A stretch of DNA of 64,000 nt. Source: Nocardia rhizosphaerihabitans. GTDB lineage: Bacteria > Actinomycetota > Actinomycetes > Mycobacteriales > Mycobacteriaceae. Location of the stretch: NCBI RefSeq assembly GCF_014646295.1, contig NZ_BMNE01000004.1, positions 310,001 through 374,000 on the forward strand, written 5' to 3'. Position 1 is the first letter of the stretch, and each line of letters starts with the position of its first letter. The position numbers and the translations under genes were made by a program. The notes beneath the pieces were generated by a model. It worked only from the letters and a program-made list of their open reading frames with translations, did not search any database and was not told where the DNA came from. This document shows positions 25,175 to 35,605 of the stretch, one piece after another.

Positions 25175-26836
25175 GTGACCGACGGTCCATTGATCGTGCA
25201 GAGCGACAAGACCCTGCTGCTCGAAGTCGACCACGAGCTGGCAGGCAACGCGCGGCAGGCCATCGCGCCGTTCGCGGAGCTGGAGCGCGCGCCCGAGCAT
25301 GTGCACACCTACCGGATCACGCCGCTGGCGCTGTGGAATGCCCGCGCGGCCGGGCACGATGCCGAGCAGGTCGTCGACGCGCTGGTGAACTTCTCGCGCT
25401 ACGCCGTGCCGCAGCCGTTGCTGGTCGACATCGTCGACACGATGGGCCGCTACGGCAGGTTGCAGCTGGTCAAGCATCCCGCGCACGGCTTGTGCCTGGT
25501 GAGCCTGGATCGCGCGGTGCTCGAGGAAGTGCTGCGGCACAAGAAGATCGCGCCGATGCTCGGTGCCCGCATCGACGACGACACGGTGATCGTGCATCCG
25601 TCCGAGCGCGGCCACATCAAGCAGATGCTGTTGAAGATCGGCTGGCCCGCCGAGGACCTGGCCGGCTACGTCGACGGCGAGGCGCACGACATCGGCCTGG
25701 ACTACACCGACGCCAAGTGGCACCTGCGCGACTATCAGGAGATGGCCGCCGACTCGTTCTGGGCCGGTGGCTCGGGAGTGGTCGTGCTGCCCTGCGGCGC
25801 GGGCAAGACGATGGTCGGCGCCGCCGCCATGGCCAAGGCCAAGGCGACCACGTTGATCCTGGTCACCAATACCGTCGCGGGCAGGCAGTGGCGCCGCGAA
25901 CTGCTGGCGCGCACCACGCTGACCGAGGACGAGATCGGCGAGTACTCCGGTGAGCGCAAGGAGATCCGCCCGGTCACGATCGCCACGTATCAGGTGATCA
26001 CCCGCAAGACCAAGGGTGAGTACAAGCATCTCGAGCTGTTCGACAGCCGCGACTGGGGCCTGGTGATCTACGACGAGGTGCACCTGCTGCCCGCGCCGGT
26101 GTTCCGGATGACCGCGGACCTGCAGTCGCGCCGCAGGCTCGGCCTCACGGCGACGCTGGTGCGCGAGGACGGCCGCGAGGGCGACGTGTTCTCGCTGATC
26201 GGCCCGAAGCGCTACGACGCGCCGTGGAAGGACATCGAGGCGCAGGGCTGGATCGCGCCCGCCGACTGCATCGAGGTGCGGGTCACGCTCACCGACGCCG
26301 AGCGGATGGCGTACGCGACCGCGGAGCCGGAGGAGCGCTACAAGCTGTGCTCCACCGCGCGCACCAAGATCCCGGTGGTCGAGTCCATCCTGGCCAGGCA
26401 CAAGGACGCGCCGACGCTGGTGATCGGCGCGTACCTGGATCAGCTCGAGGAACTCGGCATCGATCTGAACGCCCCGGTGATCACCGGCGCCACCAAGAAC
26501 AAGGAACGCGAGGCGCTCTTCGACGCGTTCCGGTCCGGCGAGGTGCCGGTGCTGGTGGTGAGCAAGGTGGCCAACTTCTCCATCGATCTGCCGGAAGCGT
26601 CTGTGGCGGTGCAGGTTTCGGGCACCTTCGGTTCGCGACAGGAGGAGGCGCAGCGCCTCGGTCGACTGTTGCGGCCGAAACAGGATGGGGGACAGGCGCA
26701 TTTCTATTCCGTGGTCGCGCGCGACACCCTCGACGCCGAGTATGCCGCGCATCGGCAGCGGTTCCTCGCCGAACAGGGGTACGCGTACCGCATCACCGAT
26801 GCCGACGATCTGCTCGGACCGCCGATCGGTGACTGA
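25175..26836 (+). CDS. XPB/ERCC3-like DNA repair helicase
   Basis: 3'-5' DNA helicase of the bacterial XPB family (Rv0861c type). Walker A PCGAGKTM (about residue 205), DEVH box (IYDEVHLLP, about 300), the XPB-specific RED motif in TATLVREDGREGD (about 328-340) and motif VI QRLGRLLRPK (about 490) are present, with an N-terminal damage-recognition-like region. 553 aa. GTG 25175 has GAGGAG 4 nt upstream. Rv0862c-like protein, its usual neighbour and N-terminal-domain relative, is encoded 3.8 kb away at 30649-32949 with four genes inserted between. Confidence 0.95.
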   Translation: MTDGPLIVQSDKTLLLEVDHELAGNARQAIAPFAELERAPEHVHTYRITPLALWNARAAGHDAEQVVDALVNFSRYAVPQPLLVDIVDTMGRYGRLQLVKHPAHGLCLVSLDRAVLEEVLRHKKIAPMLGARIDDDTVIVHPSERGHIKQMLLKIGWPAEDLAGYVDGEAHDIGLDYTDAKWHLRDYQEMAADSFWAGGSGVVVLPCGAGKTMVGAAAMAKAKATTLILVTNTVAGRQWRRELLARTTLTEDEIGEYSGERKEIRPVTIATYQVITRKTKGEYKHLELFDSRDWGLVIYDEVHLLPAPVFRMTADLQSRRRLGLTATLVREDGREGDVFSLIGPKRYDAPWKDIEAQGWIAPADCIEVRVTLTDAERMAYATAEPEERYKLCSTARTKIPVVESILARHKDAPTLVIGAYLDQLEELGIDLNAPVITGATKNKEREALFDAFRSGEVPVLVVSKVANFSIDLPEASVAVQVSGTFGSRQEEAQRLGRLLRPKQDGGQAHFYSVVARDTLDAEYAAHRQRFLAEQGYAYRITDADDLLGPPIGD

Positions 26837-26970
26837 TCTGCTCGAGCCGCTGATCGCCTGTATGGACGGCGCGTAGCGCTGATCGGCAGGTCGGATCGCG
26901 GTACCGTGCGGTGAAGTCCTCGCCAGATAAGTGGAGGCAACTCCTCCGCAACTTGTGCTAGGAAGGAACC

Positions 26971-27636
26971 GTGCGCCGCTTCGAATTCGTGGTCGACCGT
27001 GAGCACGCTCATGCGGTCAACGAGACGTTCACCGGGTTACGCAGGATGCGCGTTGTCGCACTGCTGGTCGCCGGGCTCGCCGTCGCGGCCACGACCGCGC
27101 TGCTGGGGAGCGGGCAGGCGTGGGGATACCTGCTGGCGGTGGTGTGTGTCCTCGTCGCGGCGATCGCGCTGTGGGTCGCGCTGTGGACTCCGCACCGCTC
27201 CAGTATCGAAAAGCTGTACCAGGACGGTGCTTTGGTGCCCGCCGTGGTCACCGAGACCGAGGGTTCCGGCATCGTGCTGCTCGCCCTCGTCGACGTCGCC
27301 GAGCCCACGGCGGCCACGCGTAGCTGGGCGCTGATCACCCGCAAGGTGCGCACGCTGCCCGGCCACGCGCCGGAGCCGGGGGAGCGGGTGCCCGCGGTCG
27401 CGGTCCGCACCGACAGCGCGCCGCGGCAGGTGGGCGAACGCTGGCAGCTGGTCACGGCCATGCCGATCGCGTGGGGCACCCGCGACAGCGCCGTGATCGA
27501 GCGGGCCCGTGGCGAGATCACCGAGGTCGAGTGGCAGTTGCTCGCCGCGAACCTCTCGCTGGCCGCGCGGGTGCGGCGCACGGCGACCAAGCGCCTGCTG
27601 CTCGATCCGCAGCAGCTGCCCGGCGACCTTGGCTAG
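26971..27636 (+). CDS. DUF3239-like membrane protein
   Basis: 221-aa protein with an N-terminal cytoplasmic segment, two hydrophobic helices (residues about 27-47 and 50-68) and a soluble C-terminal domain; resembles the DUF3239 group found in Corynebacteriales. Function unknown. GTG 26971 follows GGAAGGA (26961-26967). It lies downstream of the XPB helicase (134 bp) and just before a secreted peptidase gene, so co-transcription is possible. Confidence 0.75.
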   Translation: MRRFEFVVDREHAHAVNETFTGLRRMRVVALLVAGLAVAATTALLGSGQAWGYLLAVVCVLVAAIALWVALWTPHRSSIEKLYQDGALVPAVVTETEGSGIVLLALVDVAEPTAATRSWALITRKVRTLPGHAPEPGERVPAVAVRTDSAPRQVGERWQLVTAMPIAWGTRDSAVIERARGEITEVEWQLLAANLSLAARVRRTATKRLLLDPQQLPGDLG

Positions 27637-27707
27637 GAGCCTGGCGGCGCGGCTGGGACGATGGACTGTGTCCGCGGGGCTCGATCCGGCGAAAGGTGCC
27701 TGTCCAG

Positions 27708-29099
27708 ATGCGATGGCCGGCCTCCATCTGCGCGATCCTGGCGATACTGACGCTCGGTATCCGCCCGGTCGACGCGGATCCGGGGCTGATCGGGGCGCCG
27801 GGGCTGGGTGATCCCTACTACCCGTTGGACGGCAACGGCGGCTACGACGTCGCCCACTACGAGCTGACGCTCGACTACGACCCGCCCACCTCCTTCCTGC
27901 GCGGCACCGCGCGCATCGATGCCGGCGCGACCCAGCCGCTGGCCCAGTTCAACCTCGACTACCGCGGCCCCGAGGTGCTGATGGTGACGGTGAACGGGCA
28001 GCCCGCGGCGTTCACCCGTGACGGCGACCGCGAACTGGTCGTCACCCCGCTGCTCCCGCTGCCGCCCGGCCTGCCGATGCGGATCGTCGTCGACTACGCC
28101 GGTCAGCCCGCCGAAACCGCGGGCGAGGGCTGGACCTACGCGCCCAGCGGCGGCGCGTTCGCCGTCGGCCAGCCGCACAGCGCGAGCACCTGGTATCCGC
28201 TCAACGACACACCGCTGGACAAGGCGACCTTCACCCTGCACGCCACCGTGCCCGCCGACTGGGAGGTGATGTCGACCGGCGACCGCACCGTGCACGAGGT
28301 GCGCGACGGCAGGCTCGTCACCACCTGGGAGACCAGGTCGCCCGTCCTCGGGTACCTGACCACGGTCGCGGTCGACCACTTCACCTTCCTCGAACAGCGG
28401 CGGGCGAACGGCACCCCGGTGCTGAGCGCCTTCGCGCCGGAGTCCGAAAGCAATCGTGAGGACGAACAGCGCCTGCCGGAAATCCTCGACTTCCTCGAAA
28501 ACTTGTATGGCCCTTACCCGTTCGACGTCGCCGGTGGCATCTACGTCGACGCCGAGATCCCGTTCGCGCTGGAAACCCAGACCCGGCCCACCTACGCGCC
28601 GTGGACCGATCTGAACACCGTGGTGCACGAGCTGGCCCATCAGTGGTGGGGCGACACCATGTCGGTGAAGCAGTGGTCCGACATCTGCCTCAACGAATGT
28701 TTCGCCAGCTACACCGCCGACTACCTCTGGATCGAGCGGGTCGAGCAGGCCGACGTCGACACCAAATACCGCGAGACGATCGCGAAATTCCGTGACGAGC
28801 CCGAGTTCTGGGAGATCGCGCTCGCGAATCCGGGTGCGGGCAACGAGTTCACCTCGGTCTACTACCGCGGCCCGCTGTTCCTGCACGCGCTGCGCAAATT
28901 GCTCGGCGAGGACGTGTTCTTCACGGCCATCCGCGATTTCGTGCACGCGCGTCGTGACGGCCATGCCTCGATGCCGGAATTCCGGGAGTTCCTGCAGAGC
29001 CGGACTTCGATGCCGCTCGGTGAATTCCTGGGCGAGTGGCTGGATTCGACGTCGCCGCCGCGGGAAGCATTTCTCTACCCGGGCACGTTGGCTGGCTGA
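27708..29099 (+). CDS. Secreted M1 family metallopeptidase
   Basis: Zinc aminopeptidase-like protein. A signal peptide (residues 1-24, ASICAILAILTLGI core, cleavage near VDA-DP) precedes the M1 beta-sandwich domain. The catalytic domain has HELAH (about residue 306) with the third zinc ligand Glu in LNECFASY 18 residues on. The exopeptidase GxMEN motif is replaced by FALETQT (about 285), seen in a secreted actinobacterial subgroup. 463 aa; the C-terminal armadillo domain of large M1 enzymes is missing. ATG 27708 chosen for the signal peptide; the longer open frame (from 27471) overlaps the previous gene. Confidence 0.9.
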   Translation: MRWPASICAILAILTLGIRPVDADPGLIGAPGLGDPYYPLDGNGGYDVAHYELTLDYDPPTSFLRGTARIDAGATQPLAQFNLDYRGPEVLMVTVNGQPAAFTRDGDRELVVTPLLPLPPGLPMRIVVDYAGQPAETAGEGWTYAPSGGAFAVGQPHSASTWYPLNDTPLDKATFTLHATVPADWEVMSTGDRTVHEVRDGRLVTTWETRSPVLGYLTTVAVDHFTFLEQRRANGTPVLSAFAPESESNREDEQRLPEILDFLENLYGPYPFDVAGGIYVDAEIPFALETQTRPTYAPWTDLNTVVHELAHQWWGDTMSVKQWSDICLNECFASYTADYLWIERVEQADVDTKYRETIAKFRDEPEFWEIALANPGAGNEFTSVYYRGPLFLHALRKLLGEDVFFTAIRDFVHARRDGHASMPEFREFLQSRTSMPLGEFLGEWLDSTSPPREAFLYPGTLAG

Positions 29100-29106
29100 A
29101 TCCTTG

Positions 29107-29967
29107 TCAGTCCTCGTCCATCCGGGCTCGGGCGCGGTCCGCCCATCGTTGCATTCGCTCGAATTGACTACGCGCCGAAGTCAATTCGCCGCGTGCCTGA
29201 TGCTCGGCGGTGCGGGCGAAATGGCGCTGCTGCTCGGCGTGCTCGAGTTCGGTGCGCAACTTGTCGATGCGGGACTCGATCTCTTCGAGTTCGGTTTTGG
29301 CTCGTGTGGCGGCGGCTTCGGCTTCGTCGCGCGCGGAACGGGCTGTCTCGAGCGCGGATTCGGCGTCGTCGAGTTCCTGCTTCGCCTCGGCGCGGCGCGC
29401 GGCCTCGACGTCCTCCGGTGACTTGCCGGAACGGCGGGTGCTCGCGCGCTTCGCAGGCGCGGCGGCCTTGCCCCCGGTGATCGCGACCAGCCCGGCCGGG
29501 CCGAAACCGTCGTAGGTGACGGTGGCGGGCAGGACACCGGCGCGGACCTGATCGGCGACGTCGGGATCGGCCAGCGCGGCGGTGAGGGTCTGGCCGACCT
29601 CGCGCAGCACCTGTTCGCTCGCGGGCCGGTCGTGCTCGGCGGCCAGTTCGCCCGCCCGCTTGGTCATCGCGTTGACCACCTGCTGGCGTTGCGCGCCGAG
29701 CGCGCGCAGTTTGTCGCCGGAGAGCTGGCGCTGCGCCGAACGCAGGGCGTCACCGAGGTCGAGCAGCGCCGCGATCTCCTTGGGCGCGTGCCGTGCCAGC
29801 AGGTTGACCGTCCACGCCGCGACCGTGGGTCTGCGCAGCGCGGTGATGGCCTTGGCCAGGTCGCGATCGCCGTCCGCACGGGCCTGGGCGGCCCGCTCGG
29901 TGCGGGTCGCCACGAACTCGCCCGGGTCGAGGCCGTACAGCTCGCCTGCGACGTCGTCGATGGTCAT
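29107..29967 (-). CDS. Conserved coiled-coil protein, unknown function
   Basis: 286-aa cytoplasmic protein. The N-terminal 130 residues are helical (MTIDDVAGELYGLDPGEF...); residues about 185-286 are an Ala/Glu/Arg-rich coiled coil with heptad spacing. It resembles an actinobacterial hypothetical family that I cannot name. The frame is open to 30228, but ATG 29967 has TACGAT exactly 7 nt upstream and no Shine-Dalgarno, a leaderless pattern. It is convergent with the peptidase gene. Confidence 0.75.
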   Translation of the reverse strand: MTIDDVAGELYGLDPGEFVATRTERAAQARADGDRDLAKAITALRRPTVAAWTVNLLARHAPKEIAALLDLGDALRSAQRQLSGDKLRALGAQRQQVVNAMTKRAGELAAEHDRPASEQVLREVGQTLTAALADPDVADQVRAGVLPATVTYDGFGPAGLVAITGGKAAAPAKRASTRRSGKSPEDVEAARRAEAKQELDDAESALETARSARDEAEAAATRAKTELEEIESRIDKLRTELEHAEQQRHFARTAEHQARGELTSARSQFERMQRWADRARARMDED

Positions 29968-29974
29968 CTTTGTG

Positions 29975-29980
29975 ATCGTA
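29975..29980 (-). promoter_or_regulatory. -10 element of a leaderless promoter (coiled-coil gene)
   Basis: TACGAT on the minus strand, 7 nt before ATG 29967. Confidence 0.55.
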
Positions 29981-30076
29981 GCCAGGGTTCGACGCGGTCG
30001 AGCGCGGACGACACCGGCTTGGGTATCGTCACCGGCGGCCATGTATGCCTGAACCGTTCGGTGAGTGAGGTTTTCA

Positions 30077-30586
30077 GTGATTTTCCCAGGAAAGCGACTG
30101 CTGGCGCGGATCGTGTCCGCCCCCGTGGCGACGGTCGCACTGGTCGGGGCGGTCGTCGCCTGTTCGTCGGACAGCGACTCGTCCGCGGGCGCGGTCACCA
30201 AGGGCGCCTGCGTCGAGGTCACCGACAACGCGGCCGACGCGATGAAGGCGAGCGTCGGTGACTGCTCGGCGGCGACGTCGAACTACCGGATCGTCCAGGT
30301 CGGCACTGCCCCGCTGACCTGCGCCGTCTCCGACGCCACCTTCAACGGCACCGTCGGCGACACCAAGACCGGTCTCTGTCTGGCCCCCAACTTCGCCCAG
30401 GGCAACTGCTACGCCGACGCGGGCACGCGCCCCGCCGAGGCCGTCGCCTGCACCGCGCCGGAGGCGACGTTCAAGGTCGTCAAGCGCATCGACGGAGTCG
30501 CCGACGAACTCCAGTGCGGCACCGACGCGACCCAGTTCCGCACGGTCGCCGACCCGAAGACCACGTTCTGCATGGCCAAGCCGTAA
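30077..30586 (+). CDS. LppU/SCO3897-like lipoprotein
   Basis: Exported lipoprotein: signal peptide with lipobox VVAC (Cys about 29), then two Cys-paired domains of the LppU type (GACVEV...GDC...NYRIVQVG and GNCYAD...VACTAPEATFKVVKRI) ending CMAKP. 169 aa. Start GTG 30077 has GAGG 6 nt upstream; GTG 30065 is the alternative. Function unknown; family members sit in the mycolic-acid envelope. It overlaps no neighbour and is divergent from the coiled-coil gene (109 bp). Confidence 0.82.
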   Translation: MIFPGKRLLARIVSAPVATVALVGAVVACSSDSDSSAGAVTKGACVEVTDNAADAMKASVGDCSAATSNYRIVQVGTAPLTCAVSDATFNGTVGDTKTGLCLAPNFAQGNCYADAGTRPAEAVACTAPEATFKVVKRIDGVADELQCGTDATQFRTVADPKTTFCMAKP

Positions 30587-30648
30587 TTCTGAGTGCCGGC
30601 GCGCTCGAGTTCGCGGCTCGAGGTCGGGGAGTGCGGTGCGCGGCGGTG

Positions 30649-32949
30649 TCAGTCCAGTAGGGCTACCGACGCGATGCGGTGCAGGGTGAAGTGGCGGGTG
30701 GCGCCGGTGACGGGGTCGACGGCATCCAGTTGGCCGTTGCCGACGCGGATCGGTTCGACCACGCGCTGGCTGGCGACGCCCTGCGCGTCGACGTAGCCGA
30801 TGTTCACCGGGCGGCCCACCCTGGCGGCCAGTTGGAGCAGGGCCAGGGTGGCCGCGGTGCCGGTGCGGGTGCCGTCGGTGCGCACCGATTGGCCGGTACG
30901 GGCGCCCGCGGCGCGTTCGCCTGCGCGCAGTTCGGTGACCAGCAGGGACAACTGCTCGTCGCTCGGGGGGCTCGGGCGGTACGGCTTGCGGGCCAGGGGG
31001 CGCACGGCGATGCGGGCGCCGCGGGGACGCAGGTCGACGATCGCGCCGGCGGAATCCTCACCGGCCGGGGCGAAACCGGCCGCCCGCAGCTGTTCGAGCA
31101 GCTCGCCCAGCGGGGCGAGGGCGATGGCGACGGTCGGCGCGATCGCGCGCAAGGCCAGGGTGTCGGCCACCGGTGCGGCCAGGACCTGGGCGAGCAGGGC
31201 CGGGTCGTCGCTGCGCAGGAACGACTGGGCCATGCCGGCGCGCAGCTGGCCGTGGCGGCGGGCGACGTCGTCGATGAGGTAGGTCAGCGACTGGGGGACC
31301 GGCGTGCGGGAGTGGTTGGCGAACAGGGCGTGCAGTTCGGCGGCCGTCATCCCGGCGTCCAGCGCCCGGCGCACCGAGGCGTCGCCGACCCGGTAGACCG
31401 TGGCAGCGCCCGCGGACTCCACATCGGCGACCAGCGCGATCCTGGCGCGGAGTTCCGGTACCAGCGGGCCGGGGGCGATCACCGTCAGGTCGGCTTGGAC
31501 GAGCACGTGATCGACCGGTTCCGGCAGTGCCGCGGCCATCTCGGCCTCGGCGTCGGCGACGCTGGTCGGCGCGCCGTGCAGCAGGGCCCTGGCGGCGGAG
31601 TCGAGCGCGCCGCGGCCGAGCATGCCGATCGTGGCGGCCTCGGCGAGGGTCGCGGTGACCGCGTCGAGGCGGAAGTGCCTGCGCCGCCGCGGCATCCGCC
31701 AGGCCAGCAGCCTGCCGATATCGGACGCGGACAGCGCGGAGCCGCTCGGGTACTCGCCGAGCAGGCCGAGGATCGCGTGCCGGTCACGCACGGCGTGCGG
31801 CACGCGCAGCTCCGCCGAGAGCGCGGCGATCGGCTTGTCGGCGGCGTCGCGCAGGCCGATCATCCAGGGCATGCGGTCCAGGTCCAGCCAGGCCTGTGCC
31901 AGCAGCACCCAGCGGGTCGCGGGCGGTGCGTCGAGCCAGGCGTCGGCGGCGGGGGTCGGGGCCCAGAAGTCGTCGGTGGTGTCGAGTTCGGGTGTCGGCT
32001 CGGGCAGGCCCTTCTCGACGAGCTTCGCGGCGGCGAGCAATTCCAGCAGCAGGCCGGTGCGCTGCTCGTCGACGCCGGTCTGCTTGGCCAGCCTGCGCAA
32101 TTCGCGCACGCCGAGTCCGCCGGCGCGCAGGGCGGGGGCGGGCAGACGGCCCAGCGCGTCGAGCAGATCGGCGCAATCGCGCAGCAGCTCACCGACTTCG
32201 CCTGCGCCGACCGCGTTCACCTCGGCGGGCGCGTGCTTGGTCAGCGTCGGCTTGGGCGGGGCGAGGGCGTGCGGGTCGGTGACCGGTTCGCCGCGCAGCA
32301 CCTGGCCGACCGTCACCGGCAGTTCGACCGTCTCGTCATCGATCCGGTGCAGCAGCCGGGCCTCGAGCAGACGCGGCACCGGACGGTCGGGGGGCGTCCC
32401 GGGCGCGGCGTCCCTGGTGCGCCCGCGCGGGCCCGTGGTGGCCAGCTTCTCCAGCAGCGCCCGTTCGGCCGGACTCGCCTGTGCCAGCGCGGAGGTGACC
32501 TCGGGCTCGGTGAGCGCGTCCGGCAGCGCCGTCGTCGCGCCGAGGGGCCAGGGGAGGGCTTCGGCGGCGCTGGGCGTCAAGTGCAGGCCGTCTCCGGTCT
32601 GCCAGACCAGCGCGCGGTCGAGCAGGCGGGTCAGTGCGGCGGTGAACGCGGTCTTGGTGACCCGGTCCTTGAGCTGCGCGTGCAGGGTGGTCTTGGACAG
32701 CGGGGTGATCGCGGTGCCGATGGTGCGCGCATCCTCGTTGGCCGTGAGCGCCTCGATGATCGCGAACTCGAGCGTGTCGAGATCGTCGGCGGCGCGCAGC
32801 ACCGAGGCCCGCTGCTGGGCGCGCACCGCGAGCACCGACATCGAGGCGGGCAGCGGCACCGCCAGATCGGGTCGCAACTGCAGCAGTTTCACCAGCTGGG
32901 CGTCGGTGCGTGCACCGAGCCAATCGGCGAGGGAGTCCGTCGCGATCAT
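30649..32949 (-). CDS. Helicase-associated protein (Rv0862c-like)
   Basis: 766-aa protein matching the mycobacterial Rv0862c family, which contains a domain related to the N-terminal part of XPB/Ssl2 helicases and is normally encoded beside the XPB-like helicase. It lacks Walker motifs. N-terminus [19 protein letters not shown]; winged-helix-like repeats in the first half; C-terminal WYL-like barrel ([19 protein letters not shown]). Probably works with the helicase in DNA repair (inference). ATG 32949 has TAGGCT 7 nt upstream, leaderless type; the longer open frame to 33204 runs antisense through the next gene and is rejected. Confidence 0.87.
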   Translation of the reverse strand: MIATDSLADWLGARTDAQLVKLLQLRPDLAVPLPASMSVLAVRAQQRASVLRAADDLDTLEFAIIEALTANEDARTIGTAITPLSKTTLHAQLKDRVTKTAFTAALTRLLDRALVWQTGDGLHLTPSAAEALPWPLGATTALPDALTEPEVTSALAQASPAERALLEKLATTGPRGRTRDAAPGTPPDRPVPRLLEARLLHRIDDETVELPVTVGQVLRGEPVTDPHALAPPKPTLTKHAPAEVNAVGAGEVGELLRDCADLLDALGRLPAPALRAGGLGVRELRRLAKQTGVDEQRTGLLLELLAAAKLVEKGLPEPTPELDTTDDFWAPTPAADAWLDAPPATRWVLLAQAWLDLDRMPWMIGLRDAADKPIAALSAELRVPHAVRDRHAILGLLGEYPSGSALSASDIGRLLAWRMPRRRRHFRLDAVTATLAEAATIGMLGRGALDSAARALLHGAPTSVADAEAEMAAALPEPVDHVLVQADLTVIAPGPLVPELRARIALVADVESAGAATVYRVGDASVRRALDAGMTAAELHALFANHSRTPVPQSLTYLIDDVARRHGQLRAGMAQSFLRSDDPALLAQVLAAPVADTLALRAIAPTVAIALAPLGELLEQLRAAGFAPAGEDSAGAIVDLRPRGARIAVRPLARKPYRPSPPSDEQLSLLVTELRAGERAAGARTGQSVRTDGTRTGTAATLALLQLAARVGRPVNIGYVDAQGVASQRVVEPIRVGNGQLDAVDPVTGATRHFTLHRIASVALLD

Positions 32950-32956
32950 CCGATCC

Positions 32957-32962
32957 AGCCTA
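32957..32962 (-). promoter_or_regulatory. -10 element of a leaderless promoter (helicase-associated gene)
   Basis: TAGGCT on the minus strand, 7 nt before ATG 32949, in a 39-bp divergent intergenic region. Confidence 0.5.
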
Positions 32963-32988
32963 CTTTGTGCGTATGCCAGAATGAGCCC

Positions 32989-33180
32989 GTGGTGAACAAA
33001 TCGAAGAAACCCTACGTCGACAACGGCTGGCCGCAGGTGGCCGACGGCGAGCACGCCGTGACCGAACTGTCGTCGACCCGCGCCGGTAATCTCTCGCCCT
33101 TCGGTGAGGACACCGAGTTTCCCGTCCCGGCGGCCAAGCTGCCGTACATCCACCCGCAGACTGTCATCAACCGGGTTTAG
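32989..33180 (+). CDS. Small conserved protein (Rv0863-like)
   Basis: 63-aa protein ([20 protein letters not shown]...) divergent from the helicase-associated gene, the same arrangement as Rv0863/Rv0862c. Start GTG 32989 or 32992; no Shine-Dalgarno. The conserved-looking centre is [18 protein letters not shown] and the C-terminus ends [10 protein letters not shown]. No membrane segment. Function unknown. Confidence 0.72.
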   Translation: MVNKSKKPYVDNGWPQVADGEHAVTELSSTRAGNLSPFGEDTEFPVPAAKLPYIHPQTVINRV

Positions 33181-33191
33181 TTCGGGAAAGA

Positions 33192-33227
33192 CAAGAGCCC
33201 GCATCCCTGAGGGGATGCGGGCTCTTG
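33192..33227. terminator. Bidirectional terminator
   Basis: Perfect 16-bp stem CAAGAGCCCGCATCCC (33192-33207) with 33212-33227, 4-nt loop, followed by TTGTCT on the plus strand. It lies between the small protein gene and the convergent rpf gene. Confidence 0.9.
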
Positions 33228-33243
33228 TTGTCTGCGGGGGCGA

Positions 33244-34459
<1,216 letters not shown>

Positions 34460-34573
34460 CGTTGCACCGTAAAACTGATGTGCTCGCGGTATGGCCACCG
34501 GGGTAGACTCTGGACACATCGCGTCCTGCCTTGTTGTGGGGCGCGTTCTTTTCGCGACAAAGAGTACGAAGTA

Positions 34574-34596
34574 ACCCGGACCACAAGGGTCCGGGT
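34574..34596 (+). promoter_or_regulatory. Perfect hairpin in the cspB 5' leader
   Basis: 9-bp stem ACCCGGACC (34574-34582) with 34588-34596 and a 5-nt loop, ending 16 nt before GTG 34613. A -10-like TAGACT at 34504-34509 would place it in a leader of about 100 nt. It may control translation or stability with temperature. Confidence 0.5.
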
Positions 34597-34612
34597 GTCG
34601 AATGATGAACGG

Positions 34613-35041
34613 GTGAGCGCAGTGCCGACCGGCCGGGTGAAGTGGTACGACGTCGAAAAGGGCTTCGGCTTCCTTTCCCAAGACGAGGGCGAGGACGTCT
34701 ACGTCCGTTCCTCCGCGCTGCCCGAGGGCGTCGAAGGGCTCAAGCCCGGACAGCGCGTCGAATTCGGCATGGCCGCGGGCCGTCGTGGCCCGCAGGCGCT
34801 CAGCCTGAAGCTGCTCGAGGCGCCGCCGACCGTGCGCGGCAACCAGTCTCAGCAGCCCGCCCGTAAGGACGCGGGCCCGCGTAAGTCGCCCGACGAGCTG
34901 CACGGCCTGGTCGAGGACATGATCACGCTGCTCGAGACCAAGGTCCAGCCGGACCTCCGCCGGGGCAAGTACCCGGATCGCAAGCTGTCCCAGCGCATCT
35001 CCGAGGTCGTCCGCGCGGTCGCCCGCGAACTCGACCACTAG
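34613..35041 (+). CDS. cspB: Cold-shock domain protein with C-terminal extension (CspB-like)
   Basis: Single-strand nucleic acid-binding OB-fold protein. Residues 1-70 hold the cold-shock domain with RNP1-like KGFGFLSQ and RNP2-like VYVRSSAL; residues about 90-142 are a conserved helical tail ([17 protein letters not shown]...VVRAVAREL) found in the Rv0871 type. 142 aa from GTG 34613; GTG 34622 would begin exactly at MPTGRVKWY like the mycobacterial protein and is equally possible. A perfect hairpin precedes the start. Acts as RNA chaperone by family. Confidence 0.92.
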   Translation: MSAVPTGRVKWYDVEKGFGFLSQDEGEDVYVRSSALPEGVEGLKPGQRVEFGMAAGRRGPQALSLKLLEAPPTVRGNQSQQPARKDAGPRKSPDELHGLVEDMITLLETKVQPDLRRGKYPDRKLSQRISEVVRAVARELDH

Positions 35042-35055
35042 CTCCGGCTCTGTTG

Positions 35056-35080
35056 CCCCGGCCTCCCTGCGAGGCCGGGG
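35056..35080. terminator. Bidirectional terminator after cspB
   Basis: Perfect 10-bp stem CCCCGGCCTC (35056-35065) with 35071-35080 and a 5-nt loop, followed by CTTTCGG, between convergent genes. Confidence 0.8.
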
Positions 35081-35089
35081 CTTTCGGCG

Positions 35090-35605
35090 TTATACCTCCG
35101 GGGTGGCGATCGACCAGGCGGCGTGCGGGATGTAGCTCTCGCGGCCGGTGGCGGTGTCGCGGGCCAGGATCGGCAGCTGCACCTCGATGCCGATCAGGCG
35201 CAGGTCCGGTTCGGGCTGGGATTCGACGGTGAGCGCGCGGATGCCGGCGGGGTAGTCGGCGAAGCTGAGCACCCGGTCGACCTGCTCGCCGGAGGGACGC
35301 TGGTAGATCAGCTGCACCAGCCAGGGCGATTCGGAGATCTGGTCCGGCAGCGAGATCTGCACTGGCTTGCCCGACTGCACCGGCAGCTCGGCCATCTCGC
35401 CGTACCGGCAGTCCTGCATGGTGACGGTGCAGTACATGAACGGGTCGACGGTGATGGTCTCGCCGTGCGCGAACGCGGTGATCTGCGGTTGGTGCTCGGG
35501 CGCCTTCGACACGGCGTACGCGACCAGCCCGGCGGTCACCGCGGCGACGGCGAACAGGCCGACCGCGACCAGCGCGACGATCGTGCGGACGTTGAGCTTG
35601 CTCAC
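35090..35605 (-). CDS. DUF2771-like exported protein
   Basis: 171-aa protein with one N-terminal hydrophobic segment (residues 9-31, signal anchor or signal peptide) and an extracytoplasmic domain with two Cys (CTVTMQDC, about 59-66). Matches Rv0875c by position and type. GTG 35605 overlaps the stop of the upstream MFS gene (GTGA), so it is translationally coupled to it. Function unknown; perhaps an envelope accessory of the transporter. Confidence 0.78.
   Translation of the reverse strand: MSKLNVRTIVALVAVGLFAVAAVTAGLVAYAVSKAPEHQPQITAFAHGETITVDPFMYCTVTMQDCRYGEMAELPVQSGKPVQISLPDQISESPWLVQLIYQRPSGEQVDRVLSFADYPAGIRALTVESQPEPDLRLIGIEVQLPILARDTATGRESYIPHAAWSIATPEV

Noticed and set aside
30679-32988. 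Long plus-strand frame opposite the helicase-associated gene
   Set aside because: Only the last 63 codons (from 32989) look like a protein; the rest mirrors the real gene on the other strand.
34491-34574. 27-aa upstream ORF before cspB
   Set aside because: The inferred -10 (34504-34509) lies inside it, so it would not be on the transcript; no special codon run.
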